19,548 bases of DNA from Desulfoferula sp040751985 (GTDB lineage: Bacteria > Desulfobacterota > Desulfarculia > Desulfarculales > Desulfarculaceae): the NCBI GenBank assembly GCA_040751985.1, contig JBFMFU010000016.1, positions 1 to 19,548 on the forward strand. The letters are read 5' to 3'. Numbering within the stretch: the first letter of the stretch is position 1; every line of letters starts with the position of its first letter. The position numbers were made by a program, and so were the translations under genes. The notes under the pieces were generated by a model. It saw only the letters and a list, made by a program, of their open reading frames with translations, was not told the DNA's origin and made no database searches. Shown in pieces: positions 1 to 6,677 of the stretch.

Positions 1-1
1 C

Positions 2-112
2 TTCCAGGCCGCCAGGGCAAGAGCCCGTGGGTACCGCAACTCCTTTACCTTCATCACCATGATCTATTTCATCGCCGCGCCGCTGGGAGAACTAATTAAA
101 TTCCACAGCTAA
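2..112 (+). CDS. C-terminal fragment of ISL3-family transposase (partial, cut by window edge)
   Basis: Only the last 36 codons, ending in TAA, lie in the window; the 5' part is off the left edge. The peptide carries the arginine-rich ARARGYRN motif followed by a hydrophobic FITMIYFIA stretch. That is how I remember the C-terminus of DDE transposases of the ISL3 (IS204/IS1001/IS1165) group, so the family call is recognition of a tail and not of catalytic residues, which cannot be seen. The frame is open from the first bases of the window. It is transcribed rightward, towards the convergent tRNA-Thr gene. Whether the full transposase is intact cannot be judged here. Confidence 0.6.
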   Translation, partial: FQAARARARGYRNSFTFITMIYFIAAPLGELIKFHS

Positions 113-124
113 CGACGAAGAACC
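105..124 (+). mobile_element. Presumed right terminal repeat of the ISL3-like element
   Basis: The bases overlapping and following the transposase stop end in CGACGAAGAACC. ISL3-family elements typically have termini that begin GGYTCTTC, so a right end reading GAAGAACC fits. The left end is outside the window, so the inverted repeat cannot be confirmed. If 124 is the end, the adjoining ACTTGGCC (125-132) would be one copy of the 8-bp target duplication usual for this family. This boundary is inferred. Confidence 0.35.
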
Positions 125-187
125 ACTTGGCCTTCGTGCTTGTAGCGGCCATATACCTTTGGCTATTGTAAATGTCGACACGGCCTA

Positions 188-216
188 ACAAAAAAATAAT
201 AAAAAGCTAATTTTTA
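188..216 (-). terminator. Possible Rho-independent terminator of tRNA-Thr
   Basis: On the minus strand, downstream of the tRNA, TAAAAA and TTTTTA (200-205 and 211-216) can pair around a 5-base loop. A run of seven T residues follows shortly after (complement of 190-196). The stem is all A-T, so it is weak. Its place in an AT-rich island straight after a stable RNA gene is the main argument. Confidence 0.35.
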
Positions 217-233
217 TAACCGCTTGATATTAT

Positions 234-308
234 TGGAGCCGGCGCTCGGATTTGAACCGAGGACCTGCTGATTACGAATCAGCTGCTCTACCCCTGAGCT
301 ACGCCGGC
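234..308 (-). tRNA. tRNA-Thr (anticodon CGT), with encoded CCA
   Basis: A full cloverleaf can be drawn on the minus strand: acceptor GCCGGCG pairing with CGCCGGC, D-arm GCTC/GAGC, anticodon stem GCTGA/TCAGC with loop TTCGTAA, T-arm CTCGG/CCGAG with loop TTCAAAT, discriminator T and encoded CCA (234-236). The anticodon CGT reads the threonine codon ACG. A follows the anticodon at position 37, the base that carries t6A in ANN-decoding tRNAs; two t6A genes (tsaD, tsaE) lie in the same window. It is downstream of metK-ahcY on the same strand but has its own promoter-like sequence. Confidence 0.95.
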
Positions 309-315
309 TGTATCG

Positions 316-344
316 CTATTAGGTAAAGACCCGGGCCCTGTCCA
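316..344 (-). promoter_or_regulatory. Sigma70-type promoter for tRNA-Thr
   Basis: The minus strand shows a -35 box TGGACA (339-344), a spacer of exactly 17 bases, and a -10 box TAATAG (316-321). Only seven bases separate the -10 box from the first base of the mature tRNA. The predicted transcription start would therefore sit at or within a base or two of the tRNA 5' end, leaving almost no leader for RNase P. Confidence 0.6.
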
Positions 345-375
345 GGTGCCGGACCCTTAGATCATAAACATAAGG

Positions 376-389
376 GCGGGTGAGCCCGC
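376..389 (-). terminator. Hairpin after ahcY, possible terminator
   Basis: Just after the ahcY stop, GCGGG and CCCGC (minus strand) form a 5-bp GC stem with a CTCA loop, followed by a T-rich but not uniform stretch (CCTTATGTTTATG). It would separate metK-ahcY from the tRNA promoter. The T-tract is poor, so termination may be partial or Rho-assisted. Confidence 0.35.
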
Positions 390-395
390 GCCTAA

Positions 396-1652
396 TTACG
401 TACCCATGGTCCAGGAGTGCAGGTACTTGTCCTGCTCCGGGGTCAGGGTGTCGATCTGCACGCCCAGGGCGGCCAGCTTCAGGCGGGCCACCTCGGCGTC
501 GATCTCGGCCGGCACGGTGTACACCCGCTTCTCCAGCTCCGCGGCGTGGGCCTTCATGTAGGCCGCGCACAGGGCCTGGTTGGCGAAGCTCATGTCCATC
601 ACGCTGCTGGGGTGGCCTTCGGCCGCGGCCAGGTTGATCAGCCGGCCCTCGCCCAGCACGTACACGTGGCGGCCGTTGGTGAGCGTGTGCTCCTCCACGA
701 AGGCCCGGATGTTCCGGCTGGCCTTGGTCACCGCGGCTAGGCCCTCCAGGTCCAGCTCCACGTTGAAGTGGCCGCTGTTGGCCACGATGGCTCCGTCCTT
801 CATGGCCAGGAAGTGCTCCTGGCGGATCACGGCGATGTCGCCGGTGACGGTGCAGAAGAAGTCGCCGATGGGCGCGGCCTGGGCGATGGTCATGACCTGG
901 TAGCCGTCCATGACCGCCTCCAGGGCGCGCAGGGGGTCCACCTCGGTGATGATCACCTTGGCGCCCAGGCCGCCCGCGCGCATGGCCACCCCGCGGCCGC
1001 ACCAGCCGTAGCCGCAGATCACGAAGTTGCTGCCGGCAATGAGGCGGTTGGTGGCCCGAATCATGCCGTCGATGGTGCTCTGGCCGGTGCCGTAGCGGTT
1101 GTCGAACAGGTGCTTGGTCATGGCGTCGTTGACCGCCACGATGGGATAGGCCAGCACGCCCTCGTCGGCCATGGCCCGCAGGCGGATTACGCCGGTGGTG
1201 GTCTCCTCGGTGCCGCCGATGATGCCGCTGATCAGGTCCTTGCGCTGGGAGTGGATCTGGCTCACCAAATCCGCGCCGTCGTCCATGGTGATGTTGGGCG
1301 CGGCGTCCAGCACCGCGTTCAGGTGGTCGTAGTAGGTCTTGGTGTCCTCGCCCTTGATGGCGAACACGCTCACCCCAAAGTGCTCCACCAGGGAGGCGGC
1401 CACGTCGTCCTGGGTGGACAGGGGGTTGCTGGCGCAGACCACCACCCGGGCCCCGCCGGCGGCCAGCACCTCGGCCAGGTTGGCGGTCTCGGTGGTCACG
1501 TGCAGGCAGGCGGCCAGGGTCACGCCGGTGAGCGGCTTTTCCCGGGCGAAGCGCTCCTTGATCTGCTTGAGCACCGGCATGGAGCGGCCGGCCCATTCGA
1601 TGCGCAGCCGGCCCTGCTCAGCCAGGCCGCGGTCCTTGATATCAAACTTCAT
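396..1652 (-). CDS. ahcY: S-adenosylhomocysteinase
   Basis: NAD-dependent hydrolase that splits S-adenosylhomocysteine to adenosine and homocysteine, closing the activated methyl cycle in the cytoplasm. The 418-residue protein has the family signatures: HVTTETANL near residue 51, SNPLSTQDD near 76, GGTEETTTG at 146-154, NDAMTKHLFDN at 175-185, the NAD-binding GYGWCGRG at 214-221 and NSGHFNVEL near 292. It is short compared with the roughly 470-residue E. coli-type/plant forms. It ends in DKYLHSWTMGT and lacks the usual basic KPDHYRY-type tail, which resembles archaeal and Thermotoga enzymes. The ATG start has GGAG 6 bases upstream. It lies 13 bases after metK and is surely cotranscribed with it, so SAM synthesis and product removal are paired. 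Confidence 0.96.
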   Translation of the reverse strand: MKFDIKDRGLAEQGRLRIEWAGRSMPVLKQIKERFAREKPLTGVTLAACLHVTTETANLAEVLAAGGARVVVCASNPLSTQDDVAASLVEHFGVSVFAIKGEDTKTYYDHLNAVLDAAPNITMDDGADLVSQIHSQRKDLISGIIGGTEETTTGVIRLRAMADEGVLAYPIVAVNDAMTKHLFDNRYGTGQSTIDGMIRATNRLIAGSNFVICGYGWCGRGVAMRAGGLGAKVIITEVDPLRALEAVMDGYQVMTIAQAAPIGDFFCTVTGDIAVIRQEHFLAMKDGAIVANSGHFNVELDLEGLAAVTKASRNIRAFVEEHTLTNGRHVYVLGEGRLINLAAAEGHPSSVMDMSFANQALCAAYMKAHAAELEKRVYTVPAEIDAEVARLKLAALGVQIDTLTPEQDKYLHSWTMGT

Positions 1653-1665
1653 CAGCGGCTCCGCT

Positions 1666-2847
1666 TCAGCACGACTTGGGCTTGAGGTTGAAGTACTCCT
1701 GGATCTTTTCCACCCGGTCGGTCAGCTCCCAGGTGAAGCCGTCCTCTTCGCGGCCGAAGTGGCCGTAGGCGGCGGTCTTCTTGTAGATGGGCTGCTTGAG
1801 GTTGAGTTGGGTGATCATGCGGGCCGGCCGGAAGTCGAACAGCTTGGCCACGCCCTGGGCGATCTGGCTGTCGGCCAGCTTGCCGGTGCCGTAGGTGTTG
1901 ATCAGGATGGAGACCGGCTCGGGCACCCCGATGGCATAGGCCACCTGCACTTCGCACTTGTCGGCCAGGCCGGCGGCCACCAGGTTCTTGGCCGCGTAGC
2001 GGGCGTAGTAGGAGCCGGAGCGGTCCACCTTGGAGGGGTCCTTGCCGCTGAAGCAGCCGCCGCCGTGGGAGCCCTGGCCGCCGTAGGTGTCCACGATGAT
2101 CTTGCGGCCGGTGAGCCCGCAGTCGCCGTGCGGGCCGCCCACCACGAAACGGCCGGTGGTGTTGATGAACAGCTTGGTGTCGCCGTCGAACATCTCCTCG
2201 GGCAGCACCTTCTTGATCACCTCGGCGATGATGGCCTCTTTGAGGGTGTTGTATTTCACGTCCGGGCTGTGCTGGGCGGCGATGACCACTGCCTCCACCC
2301 GCTTGGGCCGGTCGTTTTCGTACTGGATGGTGACCTGGGTCTTGCCGTCGGGGCGCAGGAAGCCCAAGGAGCCGTTCTTGCGCACCTTGGCCAGGCGCCG
2401 GGCCAGCAGGTGGGCGTAGTGGATGGGCGCGGGCATCAGCTCCGCGGTCTCGGTGCAGGCATAGCCGAACATGATGCCCTGGTCGCCGGCCCCCTGCTCG
2501 CCGAAGAGGCTGGTGTCGGCGTTGACGCCCTGGGCGATGTCCGCCGACTGCTTGTCGATGCTGGTGATGACCGCGCAGGTCTCCCAATCGAAGCCCATGG
2601 AGCTGTTGGTGTAGCCGATGCCCTTGATGGTGTGGCGCACGATCTCGGGGATGTCCACCCAGGTGGCGGTGGTGATCTCGCCGGCCACGATGGCCATGCC
2701 GGTGGTGACCAGGGTCTCGCAGGCCACCCGGCTCTCGGGATCATCCTTGAGCATGGCGTCCAGGATGGCGTCGCTGATCTGGTCGGCTACCTTGTCCGGA
2801 TGGCCCTCGGTCACCGACTCGCTGGTGAAGAGGTAGTTAGCACCCAT
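1666..2847 (-). CDS. metK: S-adenosylmethionine synthetase
   Basis: Makes SAM from methionine and ATP. The protein has 393 residues from the chosen start, close to the usual length. Visible motifs are TEGHPDK near residues 13-19, GAGDQGIMFGY at 119-129 and the phosphate-binding HGGGCFSGKD at 261-270, where the common Ala is Cys. The frame stays open for 23 more codons upstream. I chose the ATG at 2847 because it has AAGGAGG eight bases before it and because the family begins at the FTSESVTEGHPDK segment. A near-consensus promoter lies 41 bases upstream, and ahcY follows 13 bases downstream. The leader is about 35 bases, too short for a known SAM riboswitch. Confidence 0.97.
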   Translation of the reverse strand: MGANYLFTSESVTEGHPDKVADQISDAILDAMLKDDPESRVACETLVTTGMAIVAGEITTATWVDIPEIVRHTIKGIGYTNSSMGFDWETCAVITSIDKQSADIAQGVNADTSLFGEQGAGDQGIMFGYACTETAELMPAPIHYAHLLARRLAKVRKNGSLGFLRPDGKTQVTIQYENDRPKRVEAVVIAAQHSPDVKYNTLKEAIIAEVIKKVLPEEMFDGDTKLFINTTGRFVVGGPHGDCGLTGRKIIVDTYGGQGSHGGGCFSGKDPSKVDRSGSYYARYAAKNLVAAGLADKCEVQVAYAIGVPEPVSILINTYGTGKLADSQIAQGVAKLFDFRPARMITQLNLKQPIYKKTAAYGHFGREEDGFTWELTDRVEKIQEYFNLKPKSC

Positions 2848-2887
2848 CCCTAAAGCCTCCTTATGAGCTTGATTTTCAAAGAAATGA

Positions 2888-2916
2888 ATTAAACCATCGG
2901 GGCCCAGTTGTGTCAA
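2888..2916 (-). promoter_or_regulatory. Near-consensus sigma70 promoter of metK-ahcY
   Basis: The minus strand reads TTGACA (2911-2916, perfect -35), then 17 bases, then TTTAAT (2888-2893, one change from TATAAT). It sits in the 122-base gap between panC and metK, in a local AT-rich patch. The predicted start near 2881 gives a leader of about 35 bases ending in AAGGAGG. It is the strongest promoter-like sequence I see in the window and implies that metK-ahcY are transcribed independently of the long upstream gene series. Confidence 0.8.
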
Positions 2917-2969
2917 GGCAGCCCCCCCGCACCAGCGGTCCGGAGCCGCCTAACGGCGGGCCGTCCCCC

Positions 2970-3821
2970 TCAGTTCAACGCGTCGTTGTCAATCAACCTG
3001 GTCTTCCCCATCCACACGGCCATGACCATGCGCGCCGGCCGGTCCAGGCGGGTCAACCGGGTCAGGTCCTGGGCGTCCACCACCTCCAGGTAGTCCGGCC
3101 GGGCGCCGGGGGCGGCCTCAACCACGGCCAGGGCCGCGGCCCGGATGGCGGCGGCGTCCGTCTCGCCGGTCCGGGCCAGCTCCTGGGCCCGGTCCAGGGC
3201 CCGGCGCAGGCACAGAGCGTTTTTTCGCTCCTGGGCGCTCAGGTGCACGTTGCGGCTGCTCAGGGCCAGACCGTCGGGCTCGCGCACTGTAGGCCGGCCG
3301 ACCACCTCCAGGCCCAGGTCCAGGTCTCGGGCCATGCGCTGGATCACCTTGAGCTGCTGATAGTCCTTTTCCCCGAACACGGCCAGGTGCGGTTCCACGG
3401 CGTTGAACAGCTTGAGCACCACGGTGGTGACGCCGTCGAAGTGGCCGGGCCGGAAGGCCCCCTCCAACTCGGCGGTCAGCCCCTCCACCCGCACCTTGCT
3501 CTGGAAGCCGGCGGGGTACATGGCCGCGGCCGTGGGGGCGTAAATTGCGTCTACGCCGTGGGCCGCGCAAAGGGCGTAGTCCGCCTCCCAGGTGACTGGG
3601 TAGCGCTCCAGGTCCTCGGCGCGGTCGAACTGCAGGGGGTTGACGAAGATGCTCGCCACCAGCAGGTCGCAGAGGGGCCGGGCGTAGTCCACCAGGGACA
3701 GGTGGCCGGCGTGCAGGGCGCCCATGGTGGGCACCAGGCCGATGCGCTGTCCCTGGGCCCGGGCTGCCTGGCTGGCGGCGGCCATGTCCGAGGGGGTGCG
3801 CAGCACCAGCGGCTCAGGCAT
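2970..3821 (-). CDS. panC: Pantothenate synthetase (pantoate-beta-alanine ligase)
   Basis: Joins pantoate and beta-alanine with ATP to give pantothenate, the vitamin precursor of coenzyme A. The protein of about 283 residues contains PTMGALHAGHLSLV (HxGH nucleotide-binding motif) near the N-terminus, GEKDYQQLKVIQRM in the middle and SSRNVHLSAQER after it, all standard for the family. Two starts are possible. The ATG at 3821 has AAGGA eight bases upstream and is preferred; an ATG at 3830 would add three residues but has no spaced ribosome site. Its start overlaps the stop of the upstream methyltransferase-like gene, so the two are translationally coupled. panB and panD are not in the window. 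Confidence 0.95.
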   Translation of the reverse strand: MPEPLVLRTPSDMAAASQAARAQGQRIGLVPTMGALHAGHLSLVDYARPLCDLLVASIFVNPLQFDRAEDLERYPVTWEADYALCAAHGVDAIYAPTAAAMYPAGFQSKVRVEGLTAELEGAFRPGHFDGVTTVVLKLFNAVEPHLAVFGEKDYQQLKVIQRMARDLDLGLEVVGRPTVREPDGLALSSRNVHLSAQERKNALCLRRALDRAQELARTGETDAAAIRAAALAVVEAAPGARPDYLEVVDAQDLTRLTRLDRPARMVMAVWMGKTRLIDNDALN

Positions 3822-4842
3822 AGGCACCATCCTTGAATGACATGAGGGCCTGGATGTTCTCTAGCGGCACCTCGCGGGGGAAGTCGCAGCCCACGCTGAG
3901 GATGAAGCCGGGGCCGCCACCCCAGGCCGCCAGGCAGGCCTGGGCCTCGCGCCGCACCTGTTCCGGGGTGCCGGAGAGGAAGGGGCCGGTGGGCGAGACA
4001 TTGCCCACCACGCCCATGCGGCCGCCCAGCACCCGCCGGGCCAGGCCCAGGTCCACCTTGGCCTCCAGGCTGAAGCCGTCTGGGCCCAGGGCCTGGATGT
4101 CCTCCAGCACCCCGCTGGCGTCCCCGCAGATGTGGATCATGGCGCGCTTGCCCAGGGCCCGGGCCCGGCCCACCAGCTCGCCCAGGTAGGGCGCGGCGAA
4201 CTCGCGGAAGGACTCCGGCGAGATCAGATCGCCCGAGGCGGCCGGGTCCGAGAGGTTCAGGCCGCCAATCTCGGGGTGGGCCATGATGCGGCGGTTGATC
4301 TCCCAGATCAGCGCGGTGCTCAGGCGCAGCAGCTCGTGCAGGGCCTGGGGCTCCTCCACCATGGCCATCATCATTGCCTCCAGGCCCAGGATGCGGCCGG
4401 CGGTGGTCAGGGGGCCCCAGCCGGTGGGCAGGATCAGGGTCTCGCGGCCGATGGCGTCGGCCACCAGGTGGTGGGAGGCGATGATGCTCTGCATGACGGG
4501 GTGGGCCAGGGCCGCGGCCGGGTCCAGGGAGCCGATCTGGTCCAGGTCGCTGATCACGGTGCCCAGCAGGGCCGGCGAGTCCGAGCCTTGATCCTGGAGG
4601 GGCGCATCCAGGCAGTGCACCGGGTAATTCAAGAGGCCGGCGCCGGTCCAGAGCAGGTCGTGGCCGATGTCCCGGTAGGCCTTGATGAACACCTGGGCCA
4701 GGGCAGCCGGATCTTGCTTTATCTCCGCAAAGCTCTGGCCGGCGTGGTGCACGTACCAGGAGCCGCCGGCCACCAGGGTCACGGGCAGGCGGGGGGTGGG
4801 GCGGCCCTCCAGGGCCATGAGGGCGATCTGTTTGCCTGTCAT
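3814..4842 (-). CDS. Uroporphyrinogen decarboxylase-family protein, probable corrinoid-dependent methyltransferase (MtaA/CmuA type)
   Basis: The 342-residue protein belongs to the URO-D superfamily. It has the N-terminal MTGKQIALMALEGRPTPRLPV pattern, GWGPLTTAGRILGLEAMM near residues 141-158, and a C-terminal HICGD with His237 and Cys239, plus Cys319 in SVGCD. The His-x-Cys...Cys set is the zinc site of cobalamin:thiol methyltransferases such as MtaA/MtbA, and argues against true heme-pathway HemE. It would move a methyl group between a corrinoid protein and a thiol; the substrate is unknown. It lies 10 bases after the lipoprotein gene and overlaps panC, two genes upstream of metK-ahcY. No corrinoid-binding protein is encoded nearby. 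The ATG start has only a weak ribosome site. Confidence 0.75.
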   Translation of the reverse strand: MTGKQIALMALEGRPTPRLPVTLVAGGSWYVHHAGQSFAEIKQDPAALAQVFIKAYRDIGHDLLWTGAGLLNYPVHCLDAPLQDQGSDSPALLGTVISDLDQIGSLDPAAALAHPVMQSIIASHHLVADAIGRETLILPTGWGPLTTAGRILGLEAMMMAMVEEPQALHELLRLSTALIWEINRRIMAHPEIGGLNLSDPAASGDLISPESFREFAAPYLGELVGRARALGKRAMIHICGDASGVLEDIQALGPDGFSLEAKVDLGLARRVLGGRMGVVGNVSPTGPFLSGTPEQVRREAQACLAAWGGGPGFILSVGCDFPREVPLENIQALMSFKDGAYA

Positions 4843-4852
4843 GCGGCTTTGC

Positions 4853-5443
4853 CTACTTGAACGGCTCCAGCACCAGCTCCTGGTCCGGCTTGGGGTCTAG
4901 CTTCTGGCCGGCCTCCACCTGCAGCAGGTCGATGTTTTCCACCTGGGTGCGCCACTGCGGCGGCAGCTCCTCCAGGTAGGCGCCCTCCTTGGTCACCCGG
5001 CGGATGTAGCGGGGCCCGTAGAGCTGCTCCTGCCAGGAGCGCTGCATGCCGGCCGAGAGCCTAAAGCGCAGCTCCTGGGGGCCGGGCGTGGTCAGGAACA
5101 CCCGCCGCAGCTTGAGGCTGTAGCCGTAAAGGTCCTGGCTCTGCCCCGGCGCCAGGGGCAGGGGCCGCCAGGAGCCGTCGGGCTGCCGCTGCTCAGCCGC
5201 CACCTCCCAGTAGGGGCCCATGAGGCTGTCCCAGCGCGTCCAGACGCCGGGCAAGGGCCCCCAGCTATCCTGGATGGCCTCGCCCACTTTCTGGGCGCTG
5301 AGGGTATGGTCGATCACCAGGACCAGCCGGGCCGGGTGGGGGCCGGGGTTGATGGGCGGCGGGCCGCAGCCGGCGGCCAGGGCGGCCAGCGCGGCCAGCG
5401 CGGCCAGGCACAATGCCGTCCAGAGCCGGGCCCGCGCGCTCAT
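4853..5443 (-). CDS. Putative lipoprotein of unknown function
   Basis: I do not recognise a family. The 196-residue product starts with a signal sequence: MSARAR, then an Ala/Leu-only hydrophobic run, then AAGC with the candidate lipidated Cys at residue 26. This implies export and anchoring in the membrane facing the periplasm. The mature part starts GPPPINPGPHP. It then has a segment (VLVIDHTLSAQKVGEAIQD) and several Trp/Tyr-rich stretches suggesting a beta-rich fold, and ends LVLEPFK. The ATG overlaps the stop of the DegT-type gene (ATGA), so the pair is coupled. The signal sequence is encoded by four tandem 9-base repeats. The reading frame continues far upstream, but that part is antisense-type shadow of the aminotransferase gene. 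Confidence 0.75.
   Translation of the reverse strand: MSARARLWTALCLAALAALAALAAGCGPPPINPGPHPARLVLVIDHTLSAQKVGEAIQDSWGPLPGVWTRWDSLMGPYWEVAAEQRQPDGSWRPLPLAPGQSQDLYGYSLKLRRVFLTTPGPQELRFRLSAGMQRSWQEQLYGPRYIRRVTKEGAYLEELPPQWRTQVENIDLLQVEAGQKLDPKPDQELVLEPFK
5373..5408 (-). repeat. Four tandem 9-bp repeats inside the lipoprotein signal sequence
   Basis: Read on the plus strand the unit is GCGGCCAGS, repeated four times without interruption. The changes are confined to the last base (G, C, C, G). Being a multiple of three, each unit encodes one LAA/ALA step of the hydrophobic core, so gain or loss of a unit would lengthen or shorten the signal peptide by three residues while keeping the frame. Confidence 0.85.
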
Positions 5444-6675
5444 GGCCCCAGCACCTCGCGCAGGCAGGCGGCCACGTACTCTATCTCCGCGGGCCTCAGC
5501 CCGGCGAAGAAGGGCAGGCTCATCAGGCCGGCGAAGGCCTGTTCGGCGGCCGGGAAGTCGCCGGGCCGGTAGCCCCGGGCGGCGTAGAAGGGGTGCAGGT
5601 GCAGGGGCTGCCAGTGCACCAGGGCGGTGACCCCGCGCTGGGCCAGCTCGCTCAGGCACTGGTCGCGGCCCGCCCTGGCCTGGGGCCCCAGGCGCACCGC
5701 GTACAGGCACCAGGAGTGGCCGGCCATCTGCTGCGGCCCGCCCGCGGCGCTTACGGCCTGGGCGTCGTTGGGCAGGGCCAGGCCGGGGATGCCGGCCAGC
5801 AGCTGGCCATAGGCCGCGGCGGCTGCCCGTCGGCGCTGCCACAGCTCGTCGGCCCGGGCCACCTGGGGCAGAGCCAGGGCCGCGTTGATATCGGGCAGGT
5901 TGTACTTGTAGCCCAGCTCCAGGATGTCCACCCGCCAGGAAGCCCCGCGCTCGAAACGGCGATAGGCGCTTTTGCTCAGCCCGTGCATGCGCAGAACCAG
6001 CAGGCGCTCGGCCCGGGCGTCGTCGTCGGTGAGCACCATGCCGCCCTCGCCGGTGGTGACGACCTTGGTGGCGTAGAAGGACAGGGCCGCGGCGCCGCTG
6101 AGGTCGCCCACGCCGATCTTCTGTCCGCCGGCGCCCAGGCGATAGGCCCCGAAGGTGTGGGCCGCGTCCTCCACCACCTTGAGGTCGTACTCGGCGGCCA
6201 GGGCGGCCACCCGCTCCATGTCCACCATCAGGCCCCCGTAGTGCACGGGCACCATGGCGGCGATGGGCGGCAGCTTGGCCCCGCGGCGGGCCAGGGGATG
6301 GATGGAGGGGTCGGCCAGCAGCCGGGCCGCGTAGTCCAGGTCCAGGTTCAGGGTGATTGGGTCCACCTCGCAGAGGATGGGCATTGCGCCGATGTAGAGC
6401 ACCGCCTCGGCCGTGGCCGCGAAGGTGTGGGTGGGCACCAGCACCCCCTGGCCGGGCTGCACGCCGCTGGTGAGCATGGCCAGGTGCAGGGCGGCGGTGC
6501 CGTTGTTCACGGCCACGCCGTGGGCCCGGCCCAGGTAGGCCGCCGCCGTGCGCTCCAGCGCCAGGCAGGCCCGGCCGCTGGTCAGCCAGCCCGAGTCTAT
6601 GACCCGGAGCACCTCGTCCTTTTCGGCCTGGCCCAGCTCGGCCCGGAAAAAGGGCACCTCCATCTTGGCCGCCAT
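5440..6675 (-). CDS. DegT/DnrJ/EryC1/StrS-family PLP aminotransferase
   Basis: Family members transfer an amino group from glutamate to a keto-sugar nucleotide, usually for surface polysaccharide or modified sugars. In the 411-residue protein I see GTAALHLAM at 59-67, VPVHYGGLM at 143-150, VVEDAAHTFGAY at 167-178 and SFYATKVVTTGEGGM at 199-213. Lys204 is the likely PLP Schiff-base lysine. GYKYNLPDINAAL follows, typical of the sugar-aminotransferase branch. The ATG start is two bases past the ksgA stop, with GGGAG about ten bases upstream; an internal ATG four codons in is the alternative. No other sugar-nucleotide gene is in the window, so the substrate is open. The stop overlaps the lipoprotein start. 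Confidence 0.9.
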   Translation of the reverse strand: MAAKMEVPFFRAELGQAEKDEVLRVIDSGWLTSGRACLALERTAAAYLGRAHGVAVNNGTAALHLAMLTSGVQPGQGVLVPTHTFAATAEAVLYIGAMPILCEVDPITLNLDLDYAARLLADPSIHPLARRGAKLPPIAAMVPVHYGGLMVDMERVAALAAEYDLKVVEDAAHTFGAYRLGAGGQKIGVGDLSGAAALSFYATKVVTTGEGGMVLTDDDARAERLLVLRMHGLSKSAYRRFERGASWRVDILELGYKYNLPDINAALALPQVARADELWQRRRAAAAAYGQLLAGIPGLALPNDAQAVSAAGGPQQMAGHSWCLYAVRLGPQARAGRDQCLSELAQRGVTALVHWQPLHLHPFYAARGYRPGDFPAAEQAFAGLMSLPFFAGLRPAEIEYVAACLREVLGP

Positions 6676-6677
6676 CT

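Noticed and set aside
168..185. TGTAAATG followed by GACACGGCC resembling the start of the IS481-like element at the right edge
   Set aside because: Only an 8-mer and a partial second block agree, in the same and not inverted orientation and without transposase; treated as chance.
234..308. tRNA-Thr as attachment site of an integrated element
   Set aside because: No integrase gene and no direct repeat of the tRNA 3' end within the window.
1339..2853. Long plus-strand open frame of about 500 codons opposite ahcY and metK
   Set aside because: It is the antisense shadow of two certain genes in GC-rich DNA; the peptide is a low-complexity Gly/His/Val/Leu-rich string with no known motif.
2848..2969. 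SAM riboswitch upstream of metK
   Set aside because: The near-consensus promoter leaves a leader of about 35 bases, too short for known SAM-binding folds, and the upstream part is the panC-metK spacer with only a small GC hairpin.
4853..5842. Longer 329-codon version of the lipoprotein gene
   Set aside because: The extra N-terminal part overlaps the aminotransferase gene in another frame and is low-complexity Arg/Pro/Gly; the ATG at 5443 gives a clean signal sequence and an ATGA overlap.
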